Under the pieces are notes generated by a model. It did no database searches. It was given only the letters and a program-made list of their open reading frames with translations, and had not been told where the DNA came from. A stretch of DNA of 64,000 nucleotides, from NCBI GenBank assembly GCA_048594885.1, contig JBMDXB010000048.1:16546-80545 (forward strand), read 5' to 3'. A program made the translations under genes and the position numbers. Source of the DNA: JBMDXB01 sp048594885. Its GTDB lineage: Bacteria; Acidobacteriota; Vicinamibacteria; Vicinamibacterales; 2-12-FULL-66-21. Shown in pieces: positions 15,914 to 25,030 of the stretch (positions are counted from its first letter, which is position 1; every line of letters begins with the position of its first letter).

Positions 15914-18583
15914 TTACCTGTCGATTCGCGCCAGTGACGCGTGGTCGGCGTTGGCGCTGATGTTTCTGATCGGCGCTTTCAGCGGGATCGTGCGCTCGGT
16001 CAGACGGTCCGAGACAGCGACGACGACATCCTCGCTCGCGCCGGATGCGTAGTTCACACGGACCGTTACCGGGAACTGCATGACCGCTTCGCGCTGCTCG
16101 AACCGCACGACCGCGTTGCCGGAGTCGACGACACGATACGAGAAGCTCACGCGCGGAATGTCGTCGCCGTAGATCCACTCGTCGAAGAAGCGCTTCAGAT
16201 CCTGCCCGGTGGCGCGCTCCATCGAGCGGCGGAAATCGTCCGTACCTGCCTTCCTGAAGCGCCACTCGCCGTAGAAGGTCCGCACGCCGACGAAGAAAGC
16301 ATCGTCGCCGACGAGCCGCCGCAGCATGTGCAGCACCATCGCGCCCTTGTTGTAGACCAGCGCGCGGAACACGCGGCCGTCGCTCTTGATATGGCCAAGG
16401 CGATAGCCGAGATACACCGGTCCATCTGACGACCACTGAATCGCCGTGGACCGCATCTGCCGCAGGATGTCGGTGAACGTGTCGTCGCCGCGTTCCTTCT
16501 GCCCGTAGAGCGTGGCGAAGTACTGCGCGAAGCCCTCGCTCAGCCACTGCTCGTGGTAGTTCTTCCAGCCGATCGCCTGGCCCCACCATTGGTGCGCCAT
16601 CTCGTGCGCAATGAAGAACGTCGGGTAGTCGTCGAAGCTCACCGGATCGTTGCGCCACGTCATCGGCATGCCGGGGAGCGACTGATTCAGCACGGCGAAG
16701 TAGGCCGGACTGTGGCCGCCCGGCAGGTTGCTTTCGCTCACCGCCAGCGTGAAGCTCGGATAGGGCGCATCGCCGACGAGCGACGCGTAGAACCGGAACA
16801 CGTCTTTCGACGTTTCGGTCAGCGCGCGCGCGCGGTGCATCTGGCGCGGGTTCGCCTGCACGTAGAGCTTCACCGCCGACAGCGAGTCGGATGCGGCGGG
16901 TCCGCCGCGCGCAGGTTCGTTCGAGGCGACCGCCGTGGCCGGTCCGGGCACGGTGAGCTCCGCAGTCGCAACGGTCTGGAAGCGGCTGATCGTGCACGCG
17001 AGGTAGCGCAGCGGCTCTTCGGACGTGAACACGTACATCTTCCGCGCGCGCTGGCCCGGCTCCACGACACCGGGCGGCGGGACCGGCGGTCCGGCCGGAT
17101 CGCCGCTTGCGACGAGGTCGTACTCGGCCGGCACCGTGACCCGCAGCGCCACCGTTGCGTAGTCGGTGACGATCGACTGCGGATACCAGTAGCTTCGATT
17201 GCTGTAGAGGAAGCTCGGCTCGAGCGGGATGTCGGCATCCTGTTCCTGCTCGCCGCGCACCTGGATGGCTTCACGCTCGATCGCCTGTGGCTCGAGCCGT
17301 CCGCCGTAGACGACCTGCAGCCAGAGATCCGCTCCGGCTGTGACCGTCACGGGCAGGTTGACGATGACGCTGTTCTGCCCGACGGTTCTCAAGTGCAGCA
17401 GCCGCCCGAGCCCTGGCGAGTACACCCCGCGCACGACGAGCGGCTCGGCGAGCTTGAGCGTCAACGTGTTCGACGAGGGCGCCCGGATGCGCAGCTTCAT
17501 CTTCGTCGTGCCCTCGATCCAGAGACGTCTGGGATCGATGTCCGTGTCGATGTCGTACGTCAGCACGTCGTAGTCGACCAGGTCGTCGTCGCTGTAGAAC
17601 GGTCCGCGCTCGGCGAGCTTTTCGGCCGATGCGTAGACCGAGATGTTCCGGCGGCGCCGCCGATCGAACACCGATACGTCTTCCGCTTCGTTGCTCGACC
17701 GCGCGTAGGTGAGGCTTCCGTACCTCTTTGTGCGGATCTCGGCGATCAGATCGCCCTGCGGAGGGGTGAGCGACCAGCGGTCGCGGCTCAGATCGCTGAG
17801 ATCGAGCTGCAGCGTGCGGCCGATGTACTCGTCGAATATATCCGCGGCGCGGCGCAGAATCCTTGGGTTGACGACAACCGGCGTCAGCGCCGTCGACCTG
17901 AACGTCGCCTCGAAGTCCTGCGGCCGGATGCGGATGAACGCCGCGTCGAATTCGTCCTCCAGCAGGTCGCGCCGGCTGAAGATGCGAACCTGCGTGCGCT
18001 CGGCGCCGTCGGGAGGCGTGAAGCGCATCTTGCCCTTGCCCAGGAGCACGACCGCGGTCGGTCCCGCCGACGTCGAAGCGACGAACAGATTGCCCGACGG
18101 CAGCTCGATCGACAGATCCGGACCTCGGACCGTGAGCCCGTGGACGTGATATTGGCGCGTCTTGTCGAGCGCGAGCCGGAACAGCCCGCCGGCGATCGAG
18201 AGCCGCGTCAGCTTCCTGATGCGCCAGGCGCCGCCGACAGAAGCGTCGCGCACCAGGTCGGCGTGCCAGGTCGCCACGCGCCCTTCGATTCCACGCTCGA
18301 CCAGAATCTCCCAGAGGACGCCAACGACGCCGTCGTCCTTGGCGGGCGTGCGATCCCGCTCCTTGATGACGACCCGGCTGACCGGAGGCCAAGTGAGCGC
18401 CGCGGCGAACTGCTCGAGGCTGTCGCGATCGCCATCTGTTGCCGCCAGCTCGACGATGGCGCTGCGATCCACGGCCACGACCGCGTTCTCGATCTGCGTC
18501 GGCAAGGCAGCGATGCCGTCTGCCTGCCGCGACTGAAGCGGTGCGGCCGCGAGCGCCAGAATTAGCAGCAATCCCGAGAACAT
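15914..18583 (-). CDS. Secreted M1-family zinc aminopeptidase with long N-terminal extension
   Basis: 889 residues with an N-terminal signal peptide (FSGLLLILALAAAPLQS). The gluzincin motif HEMAHQWWG has zinc ligands H660, H664 and E683 (WLSEGFAQY), the HExxH-18-E spacing of M1 peptidases. The exopeptidase motif appears as GGHSPAYF rather than GAMEN. That change, with about 350 extra N-terminal residues holding no known domain, sets it apart from classical PepN and is common in acidobacterial M1-like proteins. It would trim peptides in the periplasm or outside. It is followed upstream by a REP-like palindrome pair and the membrane phosphatase gene on the same strand. Confidence 0.9.
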   Translation of the reverse strand: MFSGLLLILALAAAPLQSRQADGIAALPTQIENAVVAVDRSAIVELAATDGDRDSLEQFAAALTWPPVSRVVIKERDRTPAKDDGVVGVLWEILVERGIEGRVATWHADLVRDASVGGAWRIRKLTRLSIAGGLFRLALDKTRQYHVHGLTVRGPDLSIELPSGNLFVASTSAGPTAVVLLGKGKMRFTPPDGAERTQVRIFSRRDLLEDEFDAAFIRIRPQDFEATFRSTALTPVVVNPRILRRAADIFDEYIGRTLQLDLSDLSRDRWSLTPPQGDLIAEIRTKRYGSLTYARSSNEAEDVSVFDRRRRRNISVYASAEKLAERGPFYSDDDLVDYDVLTYDIDTDIDPRRLWIEGTTKMKLRIRAPSSNTLTLKLAEPLVVRGVYSPGLGRLLHLRTVGQNSVIVNLPVTVTAGADLWLQVVYGGRLEPQAIEREAIQVRGEQEQDADIPLEPSFLYSNRSYWYPQSIVTDYATVALRVTVPAEYDLVASGDPAGPPVPPPGVVEPGQRARKMYVFTSEEPLRYLACTISRFQTVATAELTVPGPATAVASNEPARGGPAASDSLSAVKLYVQANPRQMHRARALTETSKDVFRFYASLVGDAPYPSFTLAVSESNLPGGHSPAYFAVLNQSLPGMPMTWRNDPVSFDDYPTFFIAHEMAHQWWGQAIGWKNYHEQWLSEGFAQYFATLYGQKERGDDTFTDILRQMRSTAIQWSSDGPVYLGYRLGHIKSDGRVFRALVYNKGAMVLHMLRRLVGDDAFFVGVRTFYGEWRFRKAGTDDFRRSMERATGQDLKRFFDEWIYGDDIPRVSFSYRVVDSGNAVVRFEQREAVMQFPVTVRVNYASGASEDVVVAVSDRLTERTIPLKAPIRNISANADHASLARIDR

Positions 18584-18621
18584 CGGTGTCCCGTCTTATT
18601 AGACACCTTTCGGAGAGGCAA

Positions 18622-18667
18622 GGCCCGGGCAAGCCCGGGCCCTACGAGGCCGCCGGCCTAGGCCGGC
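18622..18667. repeat. REP-like double palindrome with CTACG
   Basis: First palindrome GGCCCGGGC-AA-GCCCGGGCC (18622-18641), then CTACG (18642-18646), then GCCGGCCTAGGCCGGC (18652-18667). The same design recurs at 26555, 47972 and, in part, 63695. It fills the gap between two minus-strand genes. Confidence 0.8.
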
Positions 18668-18681
18668 CCGCCGCAGGCCGG

Positions 18682-19848
18682 TTATGTCGCTCGCTTGGCG
18701 ACGAGGATGGTCAGATCGTCGAGAAATCGCGTCCGCGTGGTGTATTTCTCGACCGCCTTCAGCACGTGTCGGGCAATGGCATCCGGCGAGGCGCTCGCGC
18801 ACTCGTCCAGGATGGTCTGCAGGCCTGGTTCCTCGAGCGGCCGTCCCTGCGGATCTTCGGCTTCGGTGATGCCGTCGCTGTACATGACGAGCATGTCGCC
18901 GGGCGCGAGCTCGGTCCGGGCCGCGCTGAACTTCGACTGCTCGAACATGCCCATCGCGACACCTGTACTGCCGAGTTCCTCGTATGTGCCATTGGCCCGC
19001 CGGATCAACGGTGGGTTCTGGCCGCCATTCACGTAGCGGAGCATTCCCGTGTCGGGGAAGTACTCCGCGTAGAACAGCGTGATGAATCGCGTCGCTGGCG
19101 TGTGGCGGCAAATCTGTACGTTCAATCGATCCGCCAGTGCCTCTGGCTCGAGATTCTCGTCGACGAGCGTGCGCAGCACCGCGAGGAGCAACGCCATCAG
19201 CAGCGCCGCGGGACTGCCTTTGCCGGCGACATCGCCGAGCGCAAGGACGACGCGTCCGTCGGGACGGGGCAGGACGTCGTAGAAATCTCCGCCGACGGTG
19301 TTCGCCGGCCGCGTGACGCCGCAGACCTGGATGCCGCCGGAAGTGTACGTGCCTTCAGGCAGCATCGCGAGCTGGATCTCGCGCGCGATCTCGAGTTCGC
19401 CTTTCAGGGTCAGCCGGTCCGCGACCTCCAGCAGCACGAGCAGTACGAGGAGGACGATGCTGACGAGCAGCGCGACCGTGCCGTCGGCCCAGTGGGGCAG
19501 CGGTAATCCGACGTGGAAGAATGGCGTGCCCAGCGGAACACGAACGAGCGCGAAGCCTTGAAACAGCTTCAGGATGCCGACGAGCGCGATCACGAGCGCG
19601 CCGATGAACAGTGCCCGCCGCGCTGCCGGAAGGCGCAGCGTGAAGGCGACGAACACCTGCCGGAAGCGGAGCGGGATCCGCTTCCACAGCGGCAGCGCGG
19701 CAAACGCGTCTTCATCGGTCGTGCGGGCGAAAAACGCGTAGGCGTCGGGCGTGTCCTGCGTGAAGAGCCGCTTCAGGTCCTCGCCCGACAGATCGCGCGT
19801 GTAGACCTCGAACCACTCACGCGCGCGTTCGGTCGGCGAGCGCCTCAT
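18682..19848 (-). CDS. Membrane SpoIIE-type (PP2C) serine phosphatase
   Basis: 388 residues. The N-terminal cytoplasmic segment (about 1-75) is followed by two helices at about 79-97 (ALFIGALVIALVGILKLF) and 123-143 (VALLVSIVLLVLLVLLEVA). A short linker of the family type, EIAREIQLAMLP, leads to the RsbU/SpoIIE domain with GGDFYDV, GDVAGKGSPAALLMA, YSDGITEAED and FLDDLTILV. It would dephosphorylate an anti-anti-sigma factor in response to a membrane signal. Start ATG 19848 follows the kbl stop by 7 bases, suggesting co-transcription, though no functional link is known. Confidence 0.9.
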   Translation of the reverse strand: MRRSPTERAREWFEVYTRDLSGEDLKRLFTQDTPDAYAFFARTTDEDAFAALPLWKRIPLRFRQVFVAFTLRLPAARRALFIGALVIALVGILKLFQGFALVRVPLGTPFFHVGLPLPHWADGTVALLVSIVLLVLLVLLEVADRLTLKGELEIAREIQLAMLPEGTYTSGGIQVCGVTRPANTVGGDFYDVLPRPDGRVVLALGDVAGKGSPAALLMALLLAVLRTLVDENLEPEALADRLNVQICRHTPATRFITLFYAEYFPDTGMLRYVNGGQNPPLIRRANGTYEELGSTGVAMGMFEQSKFSAARTELAPGDMLVMYSDGITEAEDPQGRPLEEPGLQTILDECASASPDAIARHVLKAVEKYTTRTRFLDDLTILVAKRAT

Positions 19849-19855
19849 GGCCTTC

Positions 19856-21037
19856 TCAAATCAGCGACAGTTCACGCCCGACCTTGGCGAACGCGTCGAG
19901 CGCATACTGCAGGTCCTCGCGGGTATGCGTCGCGGTGACGATCGTCCGCACGCGCGCCTTGTCACGCGCAACGGTCGGATAGGCGATGCCCTGAGCGAAG
20001 ACGCCTTCCTCGAACAGCCGGTCGGACAGCTTCATCGCCTTCGCGCCTTCGCCGGCGATCACTGGCGTGATCGGGCTCTCGCTCACGCCGGTGTTGAAGC
20101 CAAGCCGCTCGAGGCCGGCCTTGAAGAACCGCGTGTTCTCCCACAACCGCTCGATGATCTGCGGCTCCTCGAGCAGCACGTCGAGCGCGGCAATGCACGC
20201 GGCGGCGACCGACGGCGGATGCGACGTGGAGAACAGGAAGGGCCGGGCGCGATGGTAGAGGAACTCGATCAGGTTGCGGTTGCCGGCGACGTAGCCGCCC
20301 AGCGCGCCGATCGCCTTCGACAGCGTGCCGACCTGCACGTCGACGCGGCCGTGCATGCCGAAATGATCGACCGTCCCCCGGCCGTTCGTTCCGAACACGC
20401 CGCTCGCATGCGCATCGTCGACCATCATGATGCAGCCGGTCTCCTCGGCGACCGCGCAGAGATCCGGGAGCGGGCCGAGATCGCCGTCCATGCTGAAGAC
20501 GCCGTCGGTGATGAGCAGCTTGCGCTGGCCCGCCGGCAGGTCGCGAATGATCCGGCGCGCGGCGTCGGCGTCCTTGTGCGGAAACACCTTGATCGCCGCG
20601 CGGCTCAGGCGGCAGCCGTCGATGATGCTGGCGTGATTCAGCTCGTCGGAGATGACGACGTCTTCCTTGCCGAGAATCGCCGCGACGGTGCCCGCGTTGG
20701 CGGTGAAGCCGCTCTGAAAGACGACGACTGCCTCGACCTTCTTGAAGTCCGCGAGCCGGCGCTCGAGCTCCATGTGGATCTCCATGGTGCCGGCAATCGT
20801 GCGGACCGAACCCGAGCCGACGCCGAAACTTTCGATCGCCTCGAGCGCGCGTTGCCGGAGCTTCGGATGTGTCGTGAGACCGAGATAGTTGTTCGAGGAG
20901 AGGTTCACGACGGAACGGTGATCGAACGTCGTGTGCGCTTTCTGTGCTTCTTCGAGAATGCGGAGGCGCCGGTACAGGTTCTGCTGCTTGAGGGCCTCGA
21001 GCTCCTCGCCCAGGTAGACAAGCGGATCTGAACGCAT
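19856..21037 (-). CDS. kbl: Glycine C-acetyltransferase (2-amino-3-ketobutyrate CoA ligase)
   Basis: Fold-type I PLP enzyme of 393 residues in the alpha-oxoamine synthase family. It cleaves 2-amino-3-ketobutyrate with CoA to glycine and acetyl-CoA, the second step of threonine degradation. SSNNYLGL, the DELNHASIIDGCRLS segment, VDDAHASGVFG and the PLP lysine in GTLSKAIGALGGY match Kbl more closely than BioF or HemA. Length is the family norm. The partner threonine dehydrogenase (tdh) is not in the window, so an alternative acyl-CoA substrate (BioF/Spt-like) cannot be fully excluded. Confidence 0.92.
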   Translation of the reverse strand: MRSDPLVYLGEELEALKQQNLYRRLRILEEAQKAHTTFDHRSVVNLSSNNYLGLTTHPKLRQRALEAIESFGVGSGSVRTIAGTMEIHMELERRLADFKKVEAVVVFQSGFTANAGTVAAILGKEDVVISDELNHASIIDGCRLSRAAIKVFPHKDADAARRIIRDLPAGQRKLLITDGVFSMDGDLGPLPDLCAVAEETGCIMMVDDAHASGVFGTNGRGTVDHFGMHGRVDVQVGTLSKAIGALGGYVAGNRNLIEFLYHRARPFLFSTSHPPSVAAACIAALDVLLEEPQIIERLWENTRFFKAGLERLGFNTGVSESPITPVIAGEGAKAMKLSDRLFEEGVFAQGIAYPTVARDKARVRTIVTATHTREDLQYALDAFAKVGRELSLI

Positions 21038-21072
21038 AAACGTCAGTATAGTTCCGCTTGCGCTCGACTAAG

Positions 21073-21453
21073 TTATAGCGCGCTGTGCAAGAAGAGGAGC
21101 GCGACCCAGGGACAGATCGCGACGATGACGTAGAAGATCGCGAGTGCGGCGACGGCTTTGTGCACCGCCGAGAGATGGAGCACGATGCCGAAAGCCCCTG
21201 CGATGACCTTGGCGGCGGCGAGCGCGGGAATCTGTCCGAAAGTGGCCATCAGCCAGGCGATCAGCGGGTTGCCTTCCATATGAGGCCCGTACACATTGAC
21301 TCCGACGTATGTCAAAACGCCATCACCCGCCTGTGCAAAGAGGAACACCAGCAGCGCGAGATCGCCGAAGAGCGACCGTGAAGTGGACCTCGGCGTGCTG
21401 ATTCTCGTCCCCGCGCTTTCACCGGGCGTCACGCCCGTTTCGTACATCGCCAT
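21073..21453 (-). CDS. DUF5658-like small membrane protein
   Basis: 126 residues with a polar N-terminus and three hydrophobic helices. The segment ALLVFLFAQAGDGVLTYVGV followed by MEGNPLIAWLM is the signature of DUF5658 membrane proteins, whose role is unknown. ATG 21453 is used; ATG 21447 is equally possible and neither has a good Shine-Dalgarno. It lies between the AI-2E-type permease and kbl on the same strand with short gaps (56 and 35 bases), so it may be in their transcription unit. Confidence 0.75.
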   Translation of the reverse strand: MAMYETGVTPGESAGTRISTPRSTSRSLFGDLALLVFLFAQAGDGVLTYVGVNVYGPHMEGNPLIAWLMATFGQIPALAAAKVIAGAFGIVLHLSAVHKAVAALAIFYVIVAICPWVALLFLHSAL

Positions 21454-21509
21454 CGCGAACCCGCTCGAGACGGGTTACATCAACGGCGATGCCAGCTTGT
21501 ATGGCCGCG

Positions 21510-22556
21510 CTAGCGGCGCTCGGCCTTGGTGAGTTCCGAGACGACCACCTGAAGGATTGCGGCGGTGGGGACCGCGAGGATGGCGCCGAGGATACCGAGC
21601 AGCTTGCCGCCGATGAGCAGCGCGAGAATCACGACCACCGGGCTGATCCCCACTTGCCGCTCCATGATCTTCGGCACCAGCACGTGATTCTCGAACTGCT
21701 GCTGCACGACGAAGAAGACGACCACCAGCAGCACCTTCTGCAGCGAGACCGTGGATGCCACCGCGATCGCCGGAATCGCCGCGAGCAGCGGACCGACGAC
21801 GGGGATCATCTCGCCGATGGCGGAGATGAGCGCGAGCACTGAGAAGTAGGGGACGCCGAGCAGCCACAAGCCAATGGCCGACGTGACGCCGATGATCGCC
21901 GCGAGCAGCAACTGGCCGCCCAGCCAGGCGCTGACTTTCACCGTGATGTCACGGCTCGCGGCGGCCACGCGACCGCGGTTCCGCCCGGGAAACAGCCGCA
22001 GGAAGCTGTTGTGCAGCGCGTCGGCCTCGACGAGCAGATAGAACGTGAGGATCAGGATCGTGAACAGCCCGAAGAGTCCGCCGAGCAGGCCGATCACCGC
22101 GCCGACGACCGTGCCGACCGCTTCGGTGCTGCCGGCGACCGGCGTGTGCTGAACGGCTTCGCGCCACTGGATTGGCTCGCGCAGGATGCCTTTCGAGATC
22201 AGGTACGACTGGCCGCGCGCGATCATGTCCGGCATCGCCGCCCACAGCGCGCGGGCCTGCTCGACGAGCGGCGGGATGATGAGGAAGCCGACGCCGACGA
22301 TTGCGCCGATGATGACGAGATAGAGGACGAGAATCGCCATCCACCGCGGGAAGCGCCGCGTGCCGATGGGGAGGATCGTCTGCCGCTCGATCAGCCGCAC
22401 GATCGGGCTGAACCCGACGGCGAGCAACCCGCTGATGTAGATGAGCAGGAGAACGTCGCGAACGAGATAGGCCGCCCACAGCAGGACGCCCGCCAGAGCC
22501 GTCATCCAGACGGCATAGCGAATCAGGCTTTTCTGGACGTCGGGATGATTGCTCAC
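21510..22556 (-). CDS. AI-2E family (PerM/TqsA-type) transporter
   Basis: Integral membrane protein of 348 residues with about eight helices. It shows the family hallmarks: an N-terminal helical pair, a long soluble loop after FLIIPPLVEQARAL, LTFYLLVEAD near the middle, and GEMIPVVGPLLAAIPA plus ENHVLVPKIM in the conserved C-terminal half. Family members export quorum signals, small acids or sodium; the substrate here is unknown. It starts with GTG 22556, directly abutting the TAG of the aminotransferase (22557-22559), implying translational coupling in an operon. Confidence 0.92.
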   Translation of the reverse strand: MSNHPDVQKSLIRYAVWMTALAGVLLWAAYLVRDVLLLIYISGLLAVGFSPIVRLIERQTILPIGTRRFPRWMAILVLYLVIIGAIVGVGFLIIPPLVEQARALWAAMPDMIARGQSYLISKGILREPIQWREAVQHTPVAGSTEAVGTVVGAVIGLLGGLFGLFTILILTFYLLVEADALHNSFLRLFPGRNRGRVAAASRDITVKVSAWLGGQLLLAAIIGVTSAIGLWLLGVPYFSVLALISAIGEMIPVVGPLLAAIPAIAVASTVSLQKVLLVVVFFVVQQQFENHVLVPKIMERQVGISPVVVILALLIGGKLLGILGAILAVPTAAILQVVVSELTKAERR

Positions 22557-23783
22557 CTACGTCGTGCGTCCGGCGAGAAACTCGCGGGTGAATTCCGCAA
22601 TCGAATCGTAAATTCCCGAAAGCTCCGCAGGGCTCGCGAGGAACACGACGCGGAAGAACCCGTCCTGCGGCGACGTGCCGAAGCCGGATCCGTATACGCA
22701 GAGCACGCCCGTCGCTCGCAGCAGCGCGAGCACGTAGTCCGCGTCCGTTACGCCGGGCGGGAGCGTGACCTGCGGCATCGCGTAGAACGCGGCCGATGGC
22801 ATCACGGACGTGACGCCGTCGATCGCGTTCAGGCGGGAGTGCGTGAGCTCGGCGCGCTCGCGAAGCGCGGCGCGGAACGAGGTCTGGTGCGACCGATCGC
22901 CGGTCAGCGCCGCAATCAGCCCGTACTCCATCGGTCCCGTGCTGCACAACCGCCCGTCCGCCAGCTTCTTGATCCCCGCCAGCACATCGTCCAGGCGTTC
23001 GCTTCGACCAGCGGCAAGCCAGCCGCAACGCCAGCCCGGCGCCAGATATGCCTTCGATAACGATGAGAACGACAGAACCGGCGCGTCTGGATTGAGCGCC
23101 GCGAGCGCGGGCACCGGACCGTCGAACGCGAGATCCGCGTAGACCTCGTCGGCAAGCAGCGGGATGTTGACCTCCTCGGCGATATCGAGGAGCGCGGCGC
23201 GCACGTTCGTCGGGTAACTGGCCCCGGTGGGGTTGTTCGGATCGATCACCACGAGCGCGCGCGTCCGGTCGGTGACCAGACTCCGGATATGGTCGAGGTC
23301 AGGCAACCAGCCGCGCAGCGGATCCGTGCGATAAAACACAGCCGCCGCGCCGATCTTCGCGAGTACCGCCGTGTAGAGCGGATACGTCGGGGTGGGTATC
23401 AGCACCTCGTCGCCCGCTTCCGCCAGCGTCGTCAGCGCCAGCTCGATGCCCTCCGACGTCCCGGCGGTGATGACCACGCGGTCGGCTGACGTCGGCATGC
23501 CGCGCGAGATGCACTCGGCGGCAACCGCTTCGCGCGCTCCCTGGATGCCGACCGACGGAGCGTAGCCGTTGTGGCCGTCGCGCATCGCCCGCGCGACCGC
23601 CTCGATCATGTGCGGCGGGGTTTGGAATCCGAAGGTGATTGGGTCCCCAATATTGAGGTAACGAACCTTCCGCCCCGACGCTTCGACCTTACGCGCCTCG
23701 CTGACGATGTTGCGAATCGCGTAGACGAAGCCGCCGAGGCGACTGGCTACGGGGATCGCGGCAGTCGTGCGGGCGTTCATCAA
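22557..23783 (-). CDS. Class I/II PLP-dependent aminotransferase (AlaA-like)
   Basis: 408-residue fold-type I aminotransferase. The N-terminal VRYLNIGDPITFGFQTP resembles alanine/aspartate transaminases of the AlaA/AlaT type. The Asn-Pro motif IDPNNPTGA and the PLP lysine with the phosphate arginine in SSLSKAYLAPGWRCGW are intact. It probably interconverts pyruvate and alanine or a related pair. Start ATG 23783 (or 23780) faces the divergent VWFA gene across a 200-base gap. It is the first gene of a likely operon with the AI-2E-type permease. Confidence 0.9.
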   Translation of the reverse strand: MMNARTTAAIPVASRLGGFVYAIRNIVSEARKVEASGRKVRYLNIGDPITFGFQTPPHMIEAVARAMRDGHNGYAPSVGIQGAREAVAAECISRGMPTSADRVVITAGTSEGIELALTTLAEAGDEVLIPTPTYPLYTAVLAKIGAAAVFYRTDPLRGWLPDLDHIRSLVTDRTRALVVIDPNNPTGASYPTNVRAALLDIAEEVNIPLLADEVYADLAFDGPVPALAALNPDAPVLSFSSLSKAYLAPGWRCGWLAAGRSERLDDVLAGIKKLADGRLCSTGPMEYGLIAALTGDRSHQTSFRAALRERAELTHSRLNAIDGVTSVMPSAAFYAMPQVTLPPGVTDADYVLALLRATGVLCVYGSGFGTSPQDGFFRVVFLASPAELSGIYDSIAEFTREFLAGRTT

Positions 23784-23865
23784 CCGGATCTTATCTCGCT
23801 TTGTGAGTGAGGCACGCCAGCGGTGTAGTCAGATGTAGAAATGACAGCCGCCAATCGGGGGCTTC

Positions 23866-23885
23866 GCGTAAGTTTTACGCTTTTT
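23866..23885 (+). terminator. Short hairpin with T-run in a divergent gap
   Basis: GCGTAA (23866-23871), loop GTT, TTACGC (23875-23880), then TTTTT. It has the form of a weak intrinsic terminator on the plus strand but lies upstream of the VWFA gene with no upstream plus-strand gene, so it may be an attenuator in the leader or chance. Confidence 0.3.
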
Positions 23886-23983
23886 CCGCCTTGTCGCGTG
23901 CCTCCGGGGGCCGTGTGAATCCAGCAACTACAATTCCTTCAACAACTTAAAGAGATGGCAAGTTCCTTGAGAAGGGCTCGGAC

Positions 23984-24988
23984 ATGCTGCCGCCGTTCGC
24001 GCTCGCACTCGTCGCCGCGATTGGACTCTGGTCCGCGGGCGGCGCGGCGCAACAGCAGCCTTCCGGCATCACGAAATTCCGCTCGGCCGCTTCTGTTGTC
24101 GCGGTGACGGCGGTCGTGAAGGACCGGAAAGGCCGTTTCGTCCGCGACCTGGAACGGAAGGATTTCACCATCACGGAGTCCGGCCGGCAGAAGCCGATTC
24201 TCGATTTCAGATCCGAGTCGGACGGGCCGATCAGGGTGGCGCTCCTCTTCGACGTGAGCGGCAGCATGCGCGTTGCGTCGCGAGTGGTGGACGCGAAGCA
24301 GGCGGCGATGCACCTGCTCAACGCGCTCCGGCCTACGGATCAGGCGGCGCTCTACGCCTTCGACACGAGCCTGAGGCAGATTCGGGGATTTTCGGCGCAG
24401 CCGGCAGGACTCGTGGCGGCTCTCGACGAGCTGGATCGCCCGTACGGGCAAACCTCGCTCTACGACGCGATTGCCGAGACGGCGAAGTCGGTGGCGGATG
24501 GGAAGACCGATGTCGAGCAGCTTCAGCGTCACGCGGTGGTCGTGCTGACCGACGGCATCGACACGCGCAGCCGCCTTACGGCCTCGCAAGTCTCCGGGAT
24601 CGCGAGCGCCATCGACGTGCCGGTTTACATCCTGGCGGTCATGTTCGCCATCGACGATCCGGAGGCGGCAGGCGGCACCGAGGGCGACAGCGCGCTACGG
24701 AACCTCGCGCAGTGGACGGGCGGCGACCTGTTGACCGCGACGGCACCCGCGCACGCCAGCGTGGCAGCGCGGCGGATCATCGACGAGCTGCGCCATCAGT
24801 ACGTGCTCGCCGTCGAAGCGTCGACGCGTCCCGGGTGGCATCCATTGGAGGTTCGCGCCCGGAATCGGGATCACGTCGTGCGGGCGCGCGCGGGCTACAC
24901 GGCGGACGCGCCCGTGTCCGAGGAGGAGATTGCAGGCAGCGTCAGGTTCTGGCGGCGTGCTCCCAGCCGTGCCGCCAGTGGGTACTAA
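23984..24988 (+). CDS. Secreted VWFA-related domain protein
   Basis: 334 residues. The signal peptide ends near residue 22 (GGAAQQQ). A short beta domain (VTAVVKDRKGRFVRDLERKDF) precedes a von Willebrand factor A domain at about 78-270. The MIDAS motif is DVSGS, with the matching threonine in QTSLYDAI and LTDGIDTRS later. This is the acidobacterial VWFA-related (TIGR03436-like) architecture. Function is unknown, with metal-dependent adhesion or complex assembly likely. A second, damaged member is at 40.5-41.4 kb. The following OmpA lipoprotein is on the same strand 42 bases downstream. Confidence 0.9.
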   Translation: MLPPFALALVAAIGLWSAGGAAQQQPSGITKFRSAASVVAVTAVVKDRKGRFVRDLERKDFTITESGRQKPILDFRSESDGPIRVALLFDVSGSMRVASRVVDAKQAAMHLLNALRPTDQAALYAFDTSLRQIRGFSAQPAGLVAALDELDRPYGQTSLYDAIAETAKSVADGKTDVEQLQRHAVVVLTDGIDTRSRLTASQVSGIASAIDVPVYILAVMFAIDDPEAAGGTEGDSALRNLAQWTGGDLLTATAPAHASVAARRIIDELRHQYVLAVEASTRPGWHPLEVRARNRDHVVRARAGYTADAPVSEEEIAGSVRFWRRAPSRAASGY

Positions 24989-25030
24989 AGGACAGACGGA
25001 AGAAGCGAAAGTGCTGAGATGGAGGACACC

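Noticed and set aside
16553..18565. 670-codon plus-strand frame opposite the M1 peptidase
   Set aside because: Shadow frame; the minus strand carries HEMAHQWWG with correct ligand spacing.
23784..23983. Riboswitch or ncRNA in the divergent gap before the VWFA gene
   Set aside because: Only one small hairpin with T-run is visible; no recognised riboswitch consensus.
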